64,000 nucleotides of DNA from NCBI GenBank assembly GCA_050949055.1, contig JBMNFA010000001.1, positions 496,001 through 560,000 on the forward strand, in the 5' to 3' direction. The notes below the pieces were generated by a model. That model ran no database searches. It saw nothing but the letters and a program-made list of their open reading frames with translations, and was not told the DNA's origin. Positions 53,189 to 59,848 of the stretch are shown in pieces. Numbering within the stretch: the stretch's first letter is position 1; each line of letters begins with the position of its first letter. The translations under genes and the position numbers were made by a program. Source of the stretch: JAEZJZ01 sp050949055. GTDB taxonomy: Bacteria; Bacillota; UBA994; UBA5500.

Positions 53189-53749
53189 TCAGGCTTGGCT
53201 GCCAGATTCCTGCTCCATGATCATCACTTCGTCGCTTCCATCGATCTCACTCACCCGCACGGCGATCATCTCTCGGCGGGAAGTGGGCACGTTCTTGCCC
53301 ACGTAGTCAGCTCGAATAGGCAGTTCACGATGACCACGATCTACCAACACCGCTAGTTGGATCATCCGCGGACGGCCCAGGTCTATCAAAGCATCCAGTG
53401 CCGCTCGGGCTGTCCTGCCGGTATACAGCACGTCATCCACCAAGACCACCACCTGGTCGACGATGCTTACTGGCAGAGAAGTTTGATGTACCACCGGTTG
53501 CTCCGACTGGGTGGTCAGGTCGTCGCGGTAGAGGGTGATGTCCAAGATCCCCACAGGAACCGCCACGCCTTCGATGCGCTCAATGGCCTCGGCCAATCTG
53601 AGGGCTAGCGGCACACCGCGTCGCCTGATTCCCACCAGAACCAGATCTTCAGTGCCCTTGTTCTTCTCGATGATTTCGTGGGCAATGCGGGTCAAGGCTC
53701 GGTTCATGGCTTTGGCATCCATCAATCGCGTCTTCTCTTGGTACTTCAT
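53189..53749 (-). CDS. pyrR: Pyr operon attenuation regulator / uracil phosphoribosyltransferase PyrR
   Basis: Binds the pyr leader RNA when UMP is high and promotes termination. 186 aa from ATG 53749, after AGGAGGTGGAAAG. ALTRIAHEIIEKNKG, LVLVGIRRRGVPLALRLA, the PRPP motif VVLVDDVLYTGRTARAALDAL and VDRGHRELPIRADYVGKN are diagnostic. The matching RNA target is in the leader at 54.1 kb. An upstream open frame to 53920 is not part of the protein. Confidence 0.96.
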   Translation of the reverse strand: MKYQEKTRLMDAKAMNRALTRIAHEIIEKNKGTEDLVLVGIRRRGVPLALRLAEAIERIEGVAVPVGILDITLYRDDLTTQSEQPVVHQTSLPVSIVDQVVVLVDDVLYTGRTARAALDALIDLGRPRMIQLAVLVDRGHRELPIRADYVGKNVPTSRREMIAVRVSEIDGSDEVMIMEQESGSQA

Positions 53750-53781
53750 CTTTCCACCTCCTAGACAATCTCTTCTTAGCT

Positions 53782-53825
53782 GGACAGGGGGACCGCTCGG
53801 ACACAGGGACGGTTCCCTCTCGTCC
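53782..53825. repeat. Degenerate GGGACGGTTC palindrome near pyrR
   Basis: Two imperfect GGAC...GTCC units with GGGACGGTTCCC lie between the attenuator and pyrR. They share the core of the perfect palindromes at 53985 and 57107. Confidence 0.4.
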
Positions 53826-53878
53826 GGATCGTGAGCGGATATGGGGATGGCTTGAGACCACTGAAGGAGCCTGCAAGT

Positions 53879-53959
53879 GTCATTCTGAATGTAACGGGAG
53901 ATTCTAAAGAGAGCCGGCACTTATGGGTTTTGGATTCTTCACTAGCGCTCAGAATGACC
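53879..53959. repeat. Element with GTCATTCTGA inverted ends
   Basis: GTCATTCTGA at the left and TCAGAATGAC at the right enclose about 60 bp, with GATTCT and GATTCTTCACT inside. It looks like a small inverted-repeat element, related in sequence to the repeats at 35.57 kb. Confidence 0.5.
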
Positions 53960-53984
53960 GCCTTCGGTGCCTTTCAGTACTCTC

Positions 53985-54024
53985 GACGGTTCTCCTGTCC
54001 AACGAGTTGGACAGGAGAACCGTC
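53985..54024. repeat. Perfect 19-bp inverted repeat in the pyr leader
   Basis: GACGGTTCTCCTGTCCAAC and its exact complement flank only GA. It lies between the PyrR attenuator and pyrR and shares GACGGTTCT and CTGTCC with the palindrome at 57107. Confidence 0.75.
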
Positions 54025-54045
54025 CCCAAGTCCAGATGATCAAGC

Positions 54046-54084
54046 CAAAAAGGCCTTCCTGCCAGCGCAAGCTGCAGGAAGGCC
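54046..54084 (-). terminator. Attenuator terminator of the pyr operon
   Basis: Minus strand GGCCTTCCTGC and its exact complement around an 11-nt loop, followed by TTTTT. It lies about 34 nt after the PyrR-binding hairpin and about 300 bp before pyrR, the expected order for PyrR attenuation. Confidence 0.8.
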
Positions 54085-54117
54085 CAATGAAGGCACGGTA
54101 TTGCCACTTCCCTTGCT

Positions 54118-54131
54118 AGCCTCGCAGGACT
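54118..54131 (-). promoter_or_regulatory. PyrR-binding loop (anti-antiterminator)
   Basis: The minus strand reads AGTCCTGCGAGGCT, which fits the B. subtilis consensus ARUCCNGNGAGGYU at every position. Flanking GTTAG and CTAGC can extend the stem. With UMP bound, PyrR should hold this hairpin and allow the downstream terminator to form. Confidence 0.85.
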
Positions 54132-54150
54132 AACTTAAAGGTTTGAACTA

Positions 54151-54179
54151 AGGGTAGCAAAACACTGTTCAACTGTCAA
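54151..54179 (-). promoter_or_regulatory. Promoter of the pyr operon
   Basis: TTGACA (54179-54174), 17-bp spacer, TGC-TACCCT (-10 at 54156-54151). The -35 is perfect; the -10 is weak but has an extended TG. Transcription would begin about 15 nt before the PyrR box. The leader 53750-54150 contains no gene. Confidence 0.65.
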
Positions 54180-54272
54180 CGGCTTGTTCACAATTCATTG
54201 TGAACCAAAAGCCTTAGTTTCTCACCGGCTACTAAGTCAAATGATTTCACTATCCTATTGCCGCGGCATTTT

Positions 54273-55193
54273 CTAAAGCTTTTGTGTCTGACGCAACTGT
54301 CGCAGGACGGCAGCAAAGTCAGCAGGCAATGGTGCGTCAAACTGCAGAGCCTGCCCTGTGATGGGATGCTGGAAGCTCAGCCGCCAAGCGTGCAGCAATT
54401 GGCCTGATAGGCGAAACGGGGACTTCCGCGGTCCGTAGACCTGATCACCGACCACAGGGTGCCCCAGGTGCGCCAAGTGCACCCTAATTTGGTGGGTGCG
54501 TCCGGTTTCCAACCTCAGTTGCAGCAAGGTATATTGATCCAAACGCTCCAATACCTGATAGTGGGTGACGGCTCGTCGTCCTCCCGGCACCACCGCCATC
54601 CGCTTGCGCCAGACCGGATGGCGAGCCAAAGGAGCGTCTACAGTCCCCTGATCGGCAGGAAAACCACCATGGGCTAACGCCTGGTACTCTCGCTTGATCA
54701 GCCTCTGCTTCATCTGCTCGGCCAATGCCAGATGGGCGCAATCATGCTTGGCTACCACCAGCAAACCGGTGGTATCCTTATCCAGGCGGTGCACAATGCC
54801 AGGTCGCAGCACACCGTTAATCCCGGAGAGGTCGCCCACCTGATGCAGCAAAGCATTGACCAGGGTACCGCTGTAGTTGCCCTTGGCCGGATGGGTGACC
54901 ATATGGCGCGGTTTGTTCACCACCACAATGTGCTCATCCTGGAAGACGATCGGCACCTGCAGCTGTTCAGCGGCGATGGTCAACGGTTTGGGTTCCGGTA
55001 CGGTCACCACCACACTATCCCCCGGCTGCAGGCGGGTGCTGTTCTTGCCCACCTGCCCGTTTACCAGCACCGCTTCTTCGGCAATCAGCTTCTGCACGTG
55101 AGACCTGGTCAAGTTGAGAGGCTGCAGAGCCACCCAAGCATCCAAACGCCGGCCGGCGTCCTGCTCATTCACTATCAGCTGATGAATGGGCAC
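54273..55193 (-). CDS. 23S rRNA pseudouridine synthase, RluD family
   Basis: 306 aa from GTG 55193, which follows GGGGAG by 9 nt. An N-terminal S4 RNA-binding domain (RLDAWVALQPLNLTRSHVQKLI, VNGQVGKN) is followed by the synthase domain with VVNKPRHMVTHP, catalytic Asp in RPGIVHRLDKDTTGLLVVAK, GRTHQIRVHLAHLGHPVVGD. It overlaps lspA by 29 bp as in many Firmicutes lspA-rluD pairs. The exact rRNA target is not certain. Confidence 0.93.
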   Translation of the reverse strand: MPIHQLIVNEQDAGRRLDAWVALQPLNLTRSHVQKLIAEEAVLVNGQVGKNSTRLQPGDSVVVTVPEPKPLTIAAEQLQVPIVFQDEHIVVVNKPRHMVTHPAKGNYSGTLVNALLHQVGDLSGINGVLRPGIVHRLDKDTTGLLVVAKHDCAHLALAEQMKQRLIKREYQALAHGGFPADQGTVDAPLARHPVWRKRMAVVPGGRRAVTHYQVLERLDQYTLLQLRLETGRTHQIRVHLAHLGHPVVGDQVYGPRKSPFRLSGQLLHAWRLSFQHPITGQALQFDAPLPADFAAVLRQLRQTQKL

Positions 55194-55638
55194 CGTCTTG
55201 CACTCCCCGCTCCCAAGTCCAGATCCCAATACACAGCAGACCCACGCCCACCACCACGGCGCTGTCGGCAACGTTGAACACCGGCCAATAGGGTAGTTCC
55301 AGAAAGTCCACCACGTACCCCAAGAACAGGCGGTCGTAGAGATTGCCCAGTGCACCGCCCAATACCAAAGCGATCCCAATTTTGCCCCAGCGGCTGAGGG
55401 ATTCAATGTGGCGTCTAAGGAAAAAAAGCGAACCGATCAACCCGATGGTGACCAATGCCAGCAGCAAAGTCTGATTGCGCAATAGGCCAAAGGCGGCACC
55501 GGTGTTGCGTACATGAGTGAGCGACAACCAATTGCCCAAGAGGGGCTGCCGATGCCACAACGGAAACCGATCCACCACCAGAATCTTGCTCCAACGGTCC
55601 AAGACCCAAACGGTGGCGGTCAAGACTGCATATAACAT
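55165..55638 (-). CDS. lspA: Lipoprotein signal peptidase (signal peptidase II)
   Basis: Aspartic membrane protease that cuts signal peptides of prolipoproteins. 157 aa with four membrane segments. NTGAAFGLL, GNLYDRLFLGYVVDF (first Asp) and FNVADSAVV (second Asp) are diagnostic. ATG 55638 follows GCAGGAGGGATTTA. The tandem 70-bp repeats end only 28 bp upstream of this start. Confidence 0.96.
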   Translation of the reverse strand: MLYAVLTATVWVLDRWSKILVVDRFPLWHRQPLLGNWLSLTHVRNTGAAFGLLRNQTLLLALVTIGLIGSLFFLRRHIESLSRWGKIGIALVLGGALGNLYDRLFLGYVVDFLELPYWPVFNVADSAVVVGVGLLCIGIWTWERGVQDGAHSSADSE

Positions 55639-55665
55639 TAAATCCCTCCTGCAATCGCAGCCATA

Positions 55666-55923
55666 AGGTACAAGCTGATTGGTGCTTGCGCAACAATCAC
55701 TTTATTGCCCGCAACATCTTGCAGATGTTGCTAGTAGGTACAAGCTGATTGGTGCTTGCGCAACAATCACTTTATTGCCCGCAACATCTTGCAGATGTTG
55801 CTAGTAGGTACAAGCTGATTGGTGCTTGCGCAACAATCACTTTATTGCCCGCAACATCTTGCAGATGTTGCTAGTAGGTACAAGCTGATTGGTGCTTGCG
55901 CAAGTCGCAAGGGTGCTGCTAGT
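55666..55923. repeat. Tandem 70-bp repeat array upstream of lspA
   Basis: Three identical 70-bp units start at 55666, 55736 and 55806. A fourth of 48 bp (55876-55923) keeps the first 28 bp and the TGCTAGT end but lacks the middle. Each unit contains GCAACATCT-TGC-AGATGTTGC, a 9-bp inverted repeat, and the palindrome TTGCGCAA. There are no spacers. The 433-bp gap 55639-56071 holds nothing else recognisable. Confidence 0.95.
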
Positions 55924-56071
55924 GGCTGTCTTAGCAGGGTAATAATATCATTGAACTGCTACCAGGCTCAATGGGGCTGTTAAAACGCCCAACAACTGCT
56001 CAGGCTTCGCTGGACCAGACTGCACGCTCTCCAATCCTGGCGCAAAGGCGTTAGCCTGCGGATCTCGGTCT

Positions 56072-56728
56072 TCACCCCTCTTGGCGCGGGCGGGTGGAAA
56101 ACCCCACCTGCCGGCCGGCCTCCGGATCGGGCAACTTGTCCTCCTCAAAGAAGATACCGATCTCCTCGTCGCTGTCAATGTAAGCGTCATCGTAGTTCTC
56201 AAGCTGGCGGAAGTCGCCGGGCGTGTTGGAAGTGCCGTAGCGAGCTACTGCTTGCCAGCTGTCCTCCCCATCGAAGCCGATACTGTCTTTAGGATCGTTA
56301 TCCTTGAAGCTCTCCCGCAGCATTTGATTGACCAGCGATTCTTCGATCGGACGGGGGCGGGTGGCATCTTCCTGGGCGCGCTGGCATTGCACACAGGATG
56401 TGGCGTAGGGCACAGCTTGCAGCCGTTCCTCCGGTATGCCCCGGCCGCAAACTGTGCAGTAGCCAAAACTGCCGTCATCTATTCTGTCCAGCGCCGAGTC
56501 GACCGCCTGCAACAGATTGGCCTGGACCTCCCGCAAGGCAAGATCCTTGCCTCGTTCGAAGGTCTCGGTGGCTATGTCAGCCGGGTGGTTATCGTAGCTG
56601 GAAAGCTCCACGATGGAATCGCGCAGTTCCTGGCCCAGCCCTTGCTGCAAGTCAGCCAAGGAACGCTCAGTTGCCTGGCGCAGCTGCAAGAGACGCTGCC
56701 GGTAGGATTTCAATTGTTCTGGTTGCAT
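56072..56728 (-). CDS. TraR/DksA-type zinc finger protein, YteA family
   Basis: 218 aa, the size of the YteA regulatory group found in spore formers. An N-terminal helical part with HPADIATETFERGKDLALRE, then a C4 zinc finger (GYCTVCGRGIPEERLQAVPYATSCVQCQ, written here in two parts: CTVCG and CVQCQ at about 91-115), and an acidic C-terminal tail with YGTSNTPGDF. Regulatory targets unknown. Confidence 0.9.
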   Translation of the reverse strand: MQPEQLKSYRQRLLQLRQATERSLADLQQGLGQELRDSIVELSSYDNHPADIATETFERGKDLALREVQANLLQAVDSALDRIDDGSFGYCTVCGRGIPEERLQAVPYATSCVQCQRAQEDATRPRPIEESLVNQMLRESFKDNDPKDSIGFDGEDSWQAVARYGTSNTPGDFRQLENYDDAYIDSDEEIGIFFEEDKLPDPEAGRQVGFSTRPRQEG

Positions 56729-56755
56729 ACCTGACCTCCTAGCAAGCTTTTTGCC

Positions 56756-57052
56756 CTATTTGGCCATCTGCTGCTGTACCAGTTTCACCAATTCGGCGAT
56801 GAAGTCGCCGATCACCGGCAAATTGAGAATTGCCAACCTGCTCAAGAGCAGCAGCAGAATACCTGCCAGTAGTGTGCCCCCGACGGCGATTCCCACTCCA
56901 CGGGCCAGGCCGGCCAAGAAGTTGAGCCACATCAGGCGCCAAGGTCGATTGAACAGCTGGATGTATTCCGCCAGCCGCATCCGCTCCAGATAATACGCCA
57001 ATTCTTCCACCTTGCCGTCCAGCTTCTTCAGCGCGCGGTTCTTGTTGACCAT
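56756..57052 (-). CDS. DUF5665-like small membrane protein
   Basis: 98 aa. A helical N-terminus (LDGKVEELAYYLERMRLAEY) leads to YIQLFNRPWRLMWLNFLAGLARGVGIAVGG, a pattern I associate with the DUF5665 family of Firmicutes. One long hydrophobic segment covers about 50-75. ATG 57052 follows GGAAGGTGATCCTG. ATG 57103 also lies in frame, but it abuts a GGGGGG stretch at the edge of the palindrome. Function unknown. Confidence 0.8.
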   Translation of the reverse strand: MVNKNRALKKLDGKVEELAYYLERMRLAEYIQLFNRPWRLMWLNFLAGLARGVGIAVGGTLLAGILLLLLSRLAILNLPVIGDFIAELVKLVQQQMAK

Positions 57053-57106
57053 CAGGATCACCTTCCGTTCATATTTGGTCTTGCCAAAATCGCTTGTTGT
57101 CATCCC

Positions 57107-57170
57107 CCCGGACATGGGGACGGTTCTTCTGTCCGGCGCGCCGGACAGAAGAACCGTCCCCATGTCCGGG
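57107..57170. repeat. Perfect 64-bp palindrome
   Basis: Two 32-bp arms with no loop: CCCGGACATGGGGACGGTTC continues into TTCTGTCCGGCG and is followed by its exact complement. It lies between the racemase and DUF5665 genes. It has the same GGGGACGGTTCT and CTGTCC blocks as the repeat at 53985. It probably belongs to a dispersed family. Confidence 0.9.
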
Positions 57171-57182
57171 TCAAGCTGCGGA

Positions 57183-57222
57183 AAGCAAACAGCGGGGCTG
57201 GGGATTAGCTCCCCGCCCCGCT
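57183..57222 (-). terminator. Terminator of the racemase gene
   Basis: Minus strand AGCGGGGCGGGGA and TCCCCAGCCCCGCT (one bulge) around GCTAA, followed by GTTTGCTTT. It lies about 20 bp after the stop codon at 57242. Confidence 0.6.
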
Positions 57223-57241
57223 GCAATATATGACAAACCTC

Positions 57242-57952
57242 TTAGGACGATGCCAGGGCCCGCTCAACCGCCGCTTTAGCCAGGAGCCCAGTGGAATCGA
57301 GCACCGGCACGCTGACATCGCCATCAGCCAGCACCAGCGGTATCTCGGTGCAGCCAGCGATAATGGCAGCCGCACCACGTGCGATCAGCCCGTTGGCGAC
57401 CTGCTGGGCGCTAAGGCGCAGCTTCTGGTCCAACACGCCGGCCTTTACTCCTTCTGGTCCATAGATGATCTCCATCACTTGCGCCTGTGCTTCGGCATCA
57501 GGAACCATGGGCACCAGCCCCACTTTTTCTAATGCGTCGTGATACAGCCGGTTTTGCAGGGTACCGTCGGTAGCCATAATGCCGACCGCAGAACCGGGAG
57601 GCACCAATTTGGCAGCAACCTCCGCTACATTGTCGATCATGCTCAAGAAGGGAATCCCCACAGCCGCCTCCACTGCCTTGGCAAAGAAGTGGGCCGTGTT
57701 GCAGGGGATGATCAGGAAGTCACATCCGGCTGCTTCCAGGCGCTTAGCCATGGCGATCAACTCGTCAGTCGGATCCACTCCCTTCCCCAAGAAAAAGGAT
57801 GTGCGGTCCGGCACCTGGGGATTGTTGTCGATAATCACGTGGACGTGGTCCTGATCCCGCTTGGCGGGGGTAGCGTCGATGATCTTTTGAAACAGGTCGC
57901 AGGTTGCTTGGGGACCCATTCCTCCTAGTACACCGATGGTCAGTTTACTCAC
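57242..57952 (-). CDS. Aspartate/glutamate racemase family protein
   Basis: 236 aa from GTG 57952, after GGAGGGACAACAA. IGVLGGMGPQATCDLF at the N-terminus, LIIPCNTAHFF with the first catalytic Cys, and IIAGCTEIPLVL with the second. This is the aspartate-racemase branch of the superfamily. The substrate cannot be told from sequence. It lies at the end of the DivIVA-division cluster, 17 bp after divIVA. Confidence 0.93.
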   Translation of the reverse strand: MSKLTIGVLGGMGPQATCDLFQKIIDATPAKRDQDHVHVIIDNNPQVPDRTSFFLGKGVDPTDELIAMAKRLEAAGCDFLIIPCNTAHFFAKAVEAAVGIPFLSMIDNVAEVAAKLVPPGSAVGIMATDGTLQNRLYHDALEKVGLVPMVPDAEAQAQVMEIIYGPEGVKAGVLDQKLRLSAQQVANGLIARGAAAIIAGCTEIPLVLADGDVSVPVLDSTGLLAKAAVERALASS

Positions 57953-57969
57953 TTGTTGTCCCTCCAAAT

Positions 57970-58449
57970 TTAAGCTAGCCTAGTGGGTGCAATCTCCAAG
58001 TTATCCCAAGCATCGTCGCCCAACATCTCCAGCTGCGCTTTCAGCATGCTGGTCAACCGGGCGCGGAAGACCTCCGCCTGTTTGCGCAAATCATCTACCT
58101 CCGAAGTCATGCGGCGGACTTTGGCAATAGCTTCATCCACCATGCGTTCTGCCTTTAACTCGGCCTCTTTGGTGATCAACTGCGCTTCCCGCTTGGCTGC
58201 CGCCTTGACTTCCTCGGCAGTCTCCTGGGCCACCACCAGTGCGTTATGCAGTGTCTGCTCCAACTCGTGGTAGTGCTCTAATCTGTCTGCCAGAGCAGTG
58301 CTCTTTTCTTTGTACTCGGCGTTTTCCCGCATCAGCTGTTCCATATCTTTGATCAGCTGATCCAGGAATTCATCCACTTCGTTGCGATCATAGCCACGCA
58401 AGGCGGTGCGAAACTCTTTGTTGTGAATGTCCAACGGAGTAATTGACAT
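57970..58449 (-). CDS. divIVA: Cell division/polarity protein DivIVA
   Basis: Curvature-binding coiled-coil protein marking poles and septa. 159 aa. The N-terminal membrane-binding part (ITPLDIHNKEFRTALRGYDRNEVDEFLD) is followed by two coiled-coil stretches (about 30-65 and 70-145). It lies in the order sepF-yggT-divIVA, as in other Firmicutes. Confidence 0.95.
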   Translation of the reverse strand: MSITPLDIHNKEFRTALRGYDRNEVDEFLDQLIKDMEQLMRENAEYKEKSTALADRLEHYHELEQTLHNALVVAQETAEEVKAAAKREAQLITKEAELKAERMVDEAIAKVRRMTSEVDDLRKQAEVFRARLTSMLKAQLEMLGDDAWDNLEIAPTRLA

Positions 58450-58468
58450 TTCGAGCCCTCCTCCAGAA

Positions 58469-58708
58469 TCAGATCAGCATCTGCAGATAGTAAAGTGCCA
58501 GCAGTACCATGATAGGAGCGATATCGACGGTGGTCTCCCCCAGGGTCATCGGTCCAACAAATCGTCGCATGGGAGCCAACACCGGCTCCGTAATTTGATG
58601 CACCAGCCTCCCCGCTGCCGAAGCGGCCACAGCAGGAATGAAGTCAAACACCACTCTCAAAATAAACACCCACATTAAGACTTCAAGGACTGCTCTCAGT
58701 GGGCCCAT
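58469..58708 (-). CDS. YggT family membrane protein
   Basis: 79 aa with two membrane segments (about 5-22 and 58-78). The linker has VHQITEPVLAPMRRFVGP, the YggT hallmark. It lies between sepF and divIVA, the usual place. Role in division or osmotic homeostasis is only inferred in other species. Confidence 0.93.
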   Translation of the reverse strand: MGPLRAVLEVLMWVFILRVVFDFIPAVAASAAGRLVHQITEPVLAPMRRFVGPMTLGETTVDIAPIMVLLALYYLQMLI

Positions 58709-58711
58709 GGC

Positions 58712-59155
58712 CTATAGTCCCCCAGTTCTGCGAGACTTGCCTTCAGCCGCAATAGCGCTCAGTTCCTCGTCCAGAAGGTTGTTGATGTCCACATTTGCCG
58801 GGGCAAACAGGAAGATCAGCTCGCTTACCCGCTGGCTGCGCCCCCCCAAGGCGTAAATGGCCCCGCTGAGGAAATCTAAAACGCGCATGCGCGCTTTCGG
58901 GTCTGCCATCTCCAAGTTGACCACTACCGGTCGTTTTGCCCGCAGCTGGTCTGCCACCTGCTGCACGTCGTCATAGGACCTGGGGCCAAGCACAACCAGC
59001 TTCAGGTTCTTGTTCGGTTGCAGCTCCACCACATTGGGGCGAAAACGCGGGGCAGCCATCGGTGGCGCCGCTATATCCTCCTCTTGTGGCTCCTGGCTTT
59101 CATCCTCGACTTCCTCGAAGCCCAGCCAGTCCAGTAATTTGCTCCAAAGCTTCAT
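58712..59155 (-). CDS. sepF: Cell division protein SepF
   Basis: Anchors FtsZ filaments and bends the membrane during septation. 147 aa. An N-terminal amphipathic helix (MKLWSKLLDWLGF) is followed by an acidic linker and the SepF core (VVLGPRSYDDVQQVADQL, RPVVVNLEMADP, RVLDFLSGAIYALGG). It lies 5 bp after yggS. Confidence 0.96.
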   Translation of the reverse strand: MKLWSKLLDWLGFEEVEDESQEPQEEDIAAPPMAAPRFRPNVVELQPNKNLKLVVLGPRSYDDVQQVADQLRAKRPVVVNLEMADPKARMRVLDFLSGAIYALGGRSQRVSELIFLFAPANVDINNLLDEELSAIAAEGKSRRTGGL

Positions 59156-59160
59156 TGCCG

Positions 59161-59844
59161 TTACCTCCTCCCAAAAATCGCGGTGCCGACGCGGACCATG
59201 GTTGCTCCCTCGGCAATGGCCACCTCAAAGTCGTTGGACATTCCCATGGACAGGTGTCTAAACCCGTATACATCTGCCATGCGGTCGAACAACCGTCGCA
59301 ACTGCCGGAAGTAACAGCGCACATCCTCTGGATTCTCTGCGTAAGGAGCAACTGTCATTAGACCATGCACAGCTACGTGAGGGCACTCCGAAACTACGGT
59401 TCCCACAAAATCATCCACCTGGCCAAGGGGAAGGCCGGCTTTGCTCGCTTCACCAGCCACGTTAACCTCTACCAGACAATTTGCTTTCATCTGCAAATTC
59501 TCTGCCCGGGAGTCCAATTCCTTTGCCAATTTGAAGCGATCCAATGAATGAATCAATTCTACACGTGGCAAAATCTGCCTCACCTTATTTGTCTGCAGTT
59601 GTCCAATCAAATGCCAGTTCACAGGCCGCCCCTGGAACTGGGCTATCTTGCCCAAGGCTTCTTGCACCCGATTCTCGCCCAGGTCGGTCAAACCGGCGTC
59701 CACAGCCTCTGCAATTCGCTGCACTGAAACCGTCTTGGTTACGCCGACCAGGGTGATCTCACCCGGATCCCGTCCGGACAGGTGCGCTGCCCTAGCTATC
59801 CTCGCCTTTACTTGCTGCAAGTTTTGAAGTATTTCTCCTGGCAT
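59161..59844 (-). CDS. yggS: PLP homeostasis protein YggS (YlmE)
   Basis: PLP-binding protein of the YBL036C family that controls free pyridoxal phosphate. 227 aa TIM barrel. LVGVTKTVSVQRI carries the PLP-binding Lys; LGENRVQEALGKI, WHLIGQLQTNKV and SMGMSNDFEVAIAEGATMVRVG are characteristic. It lies between the HlyD-like gene and sepF. Confidence 0.95.
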   Translation of the reverse strand: MPGEILQNLQQVKARIARAAHLSGRDPGEITLVGVTKTVSVQRIAEAVDAGLTDLGENRVQEALGKIAQFQGRPVNWHLIGQLQTNKVRQILPRVELIHSLDRFKLAKELDSRAENLQMKANCLVEVNVAGEASKAGLPLGQVDDFVGTVVSECPHVAVHGLMTVAPYAENPEDVRCYFRQLRRLFDRMADVYGFRHLSMGMSNDFEVAIAEGATMVRVGTAIFGRR

Positions 59845-59848
59845 GCGC

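Noticed and set aside
55666..55923. CRISPR array or protein-coding tandem repeat
   Set aside because: Units are contiguous with no spacers, and 70 bp is not a multiple of three, so neither explanation fits.
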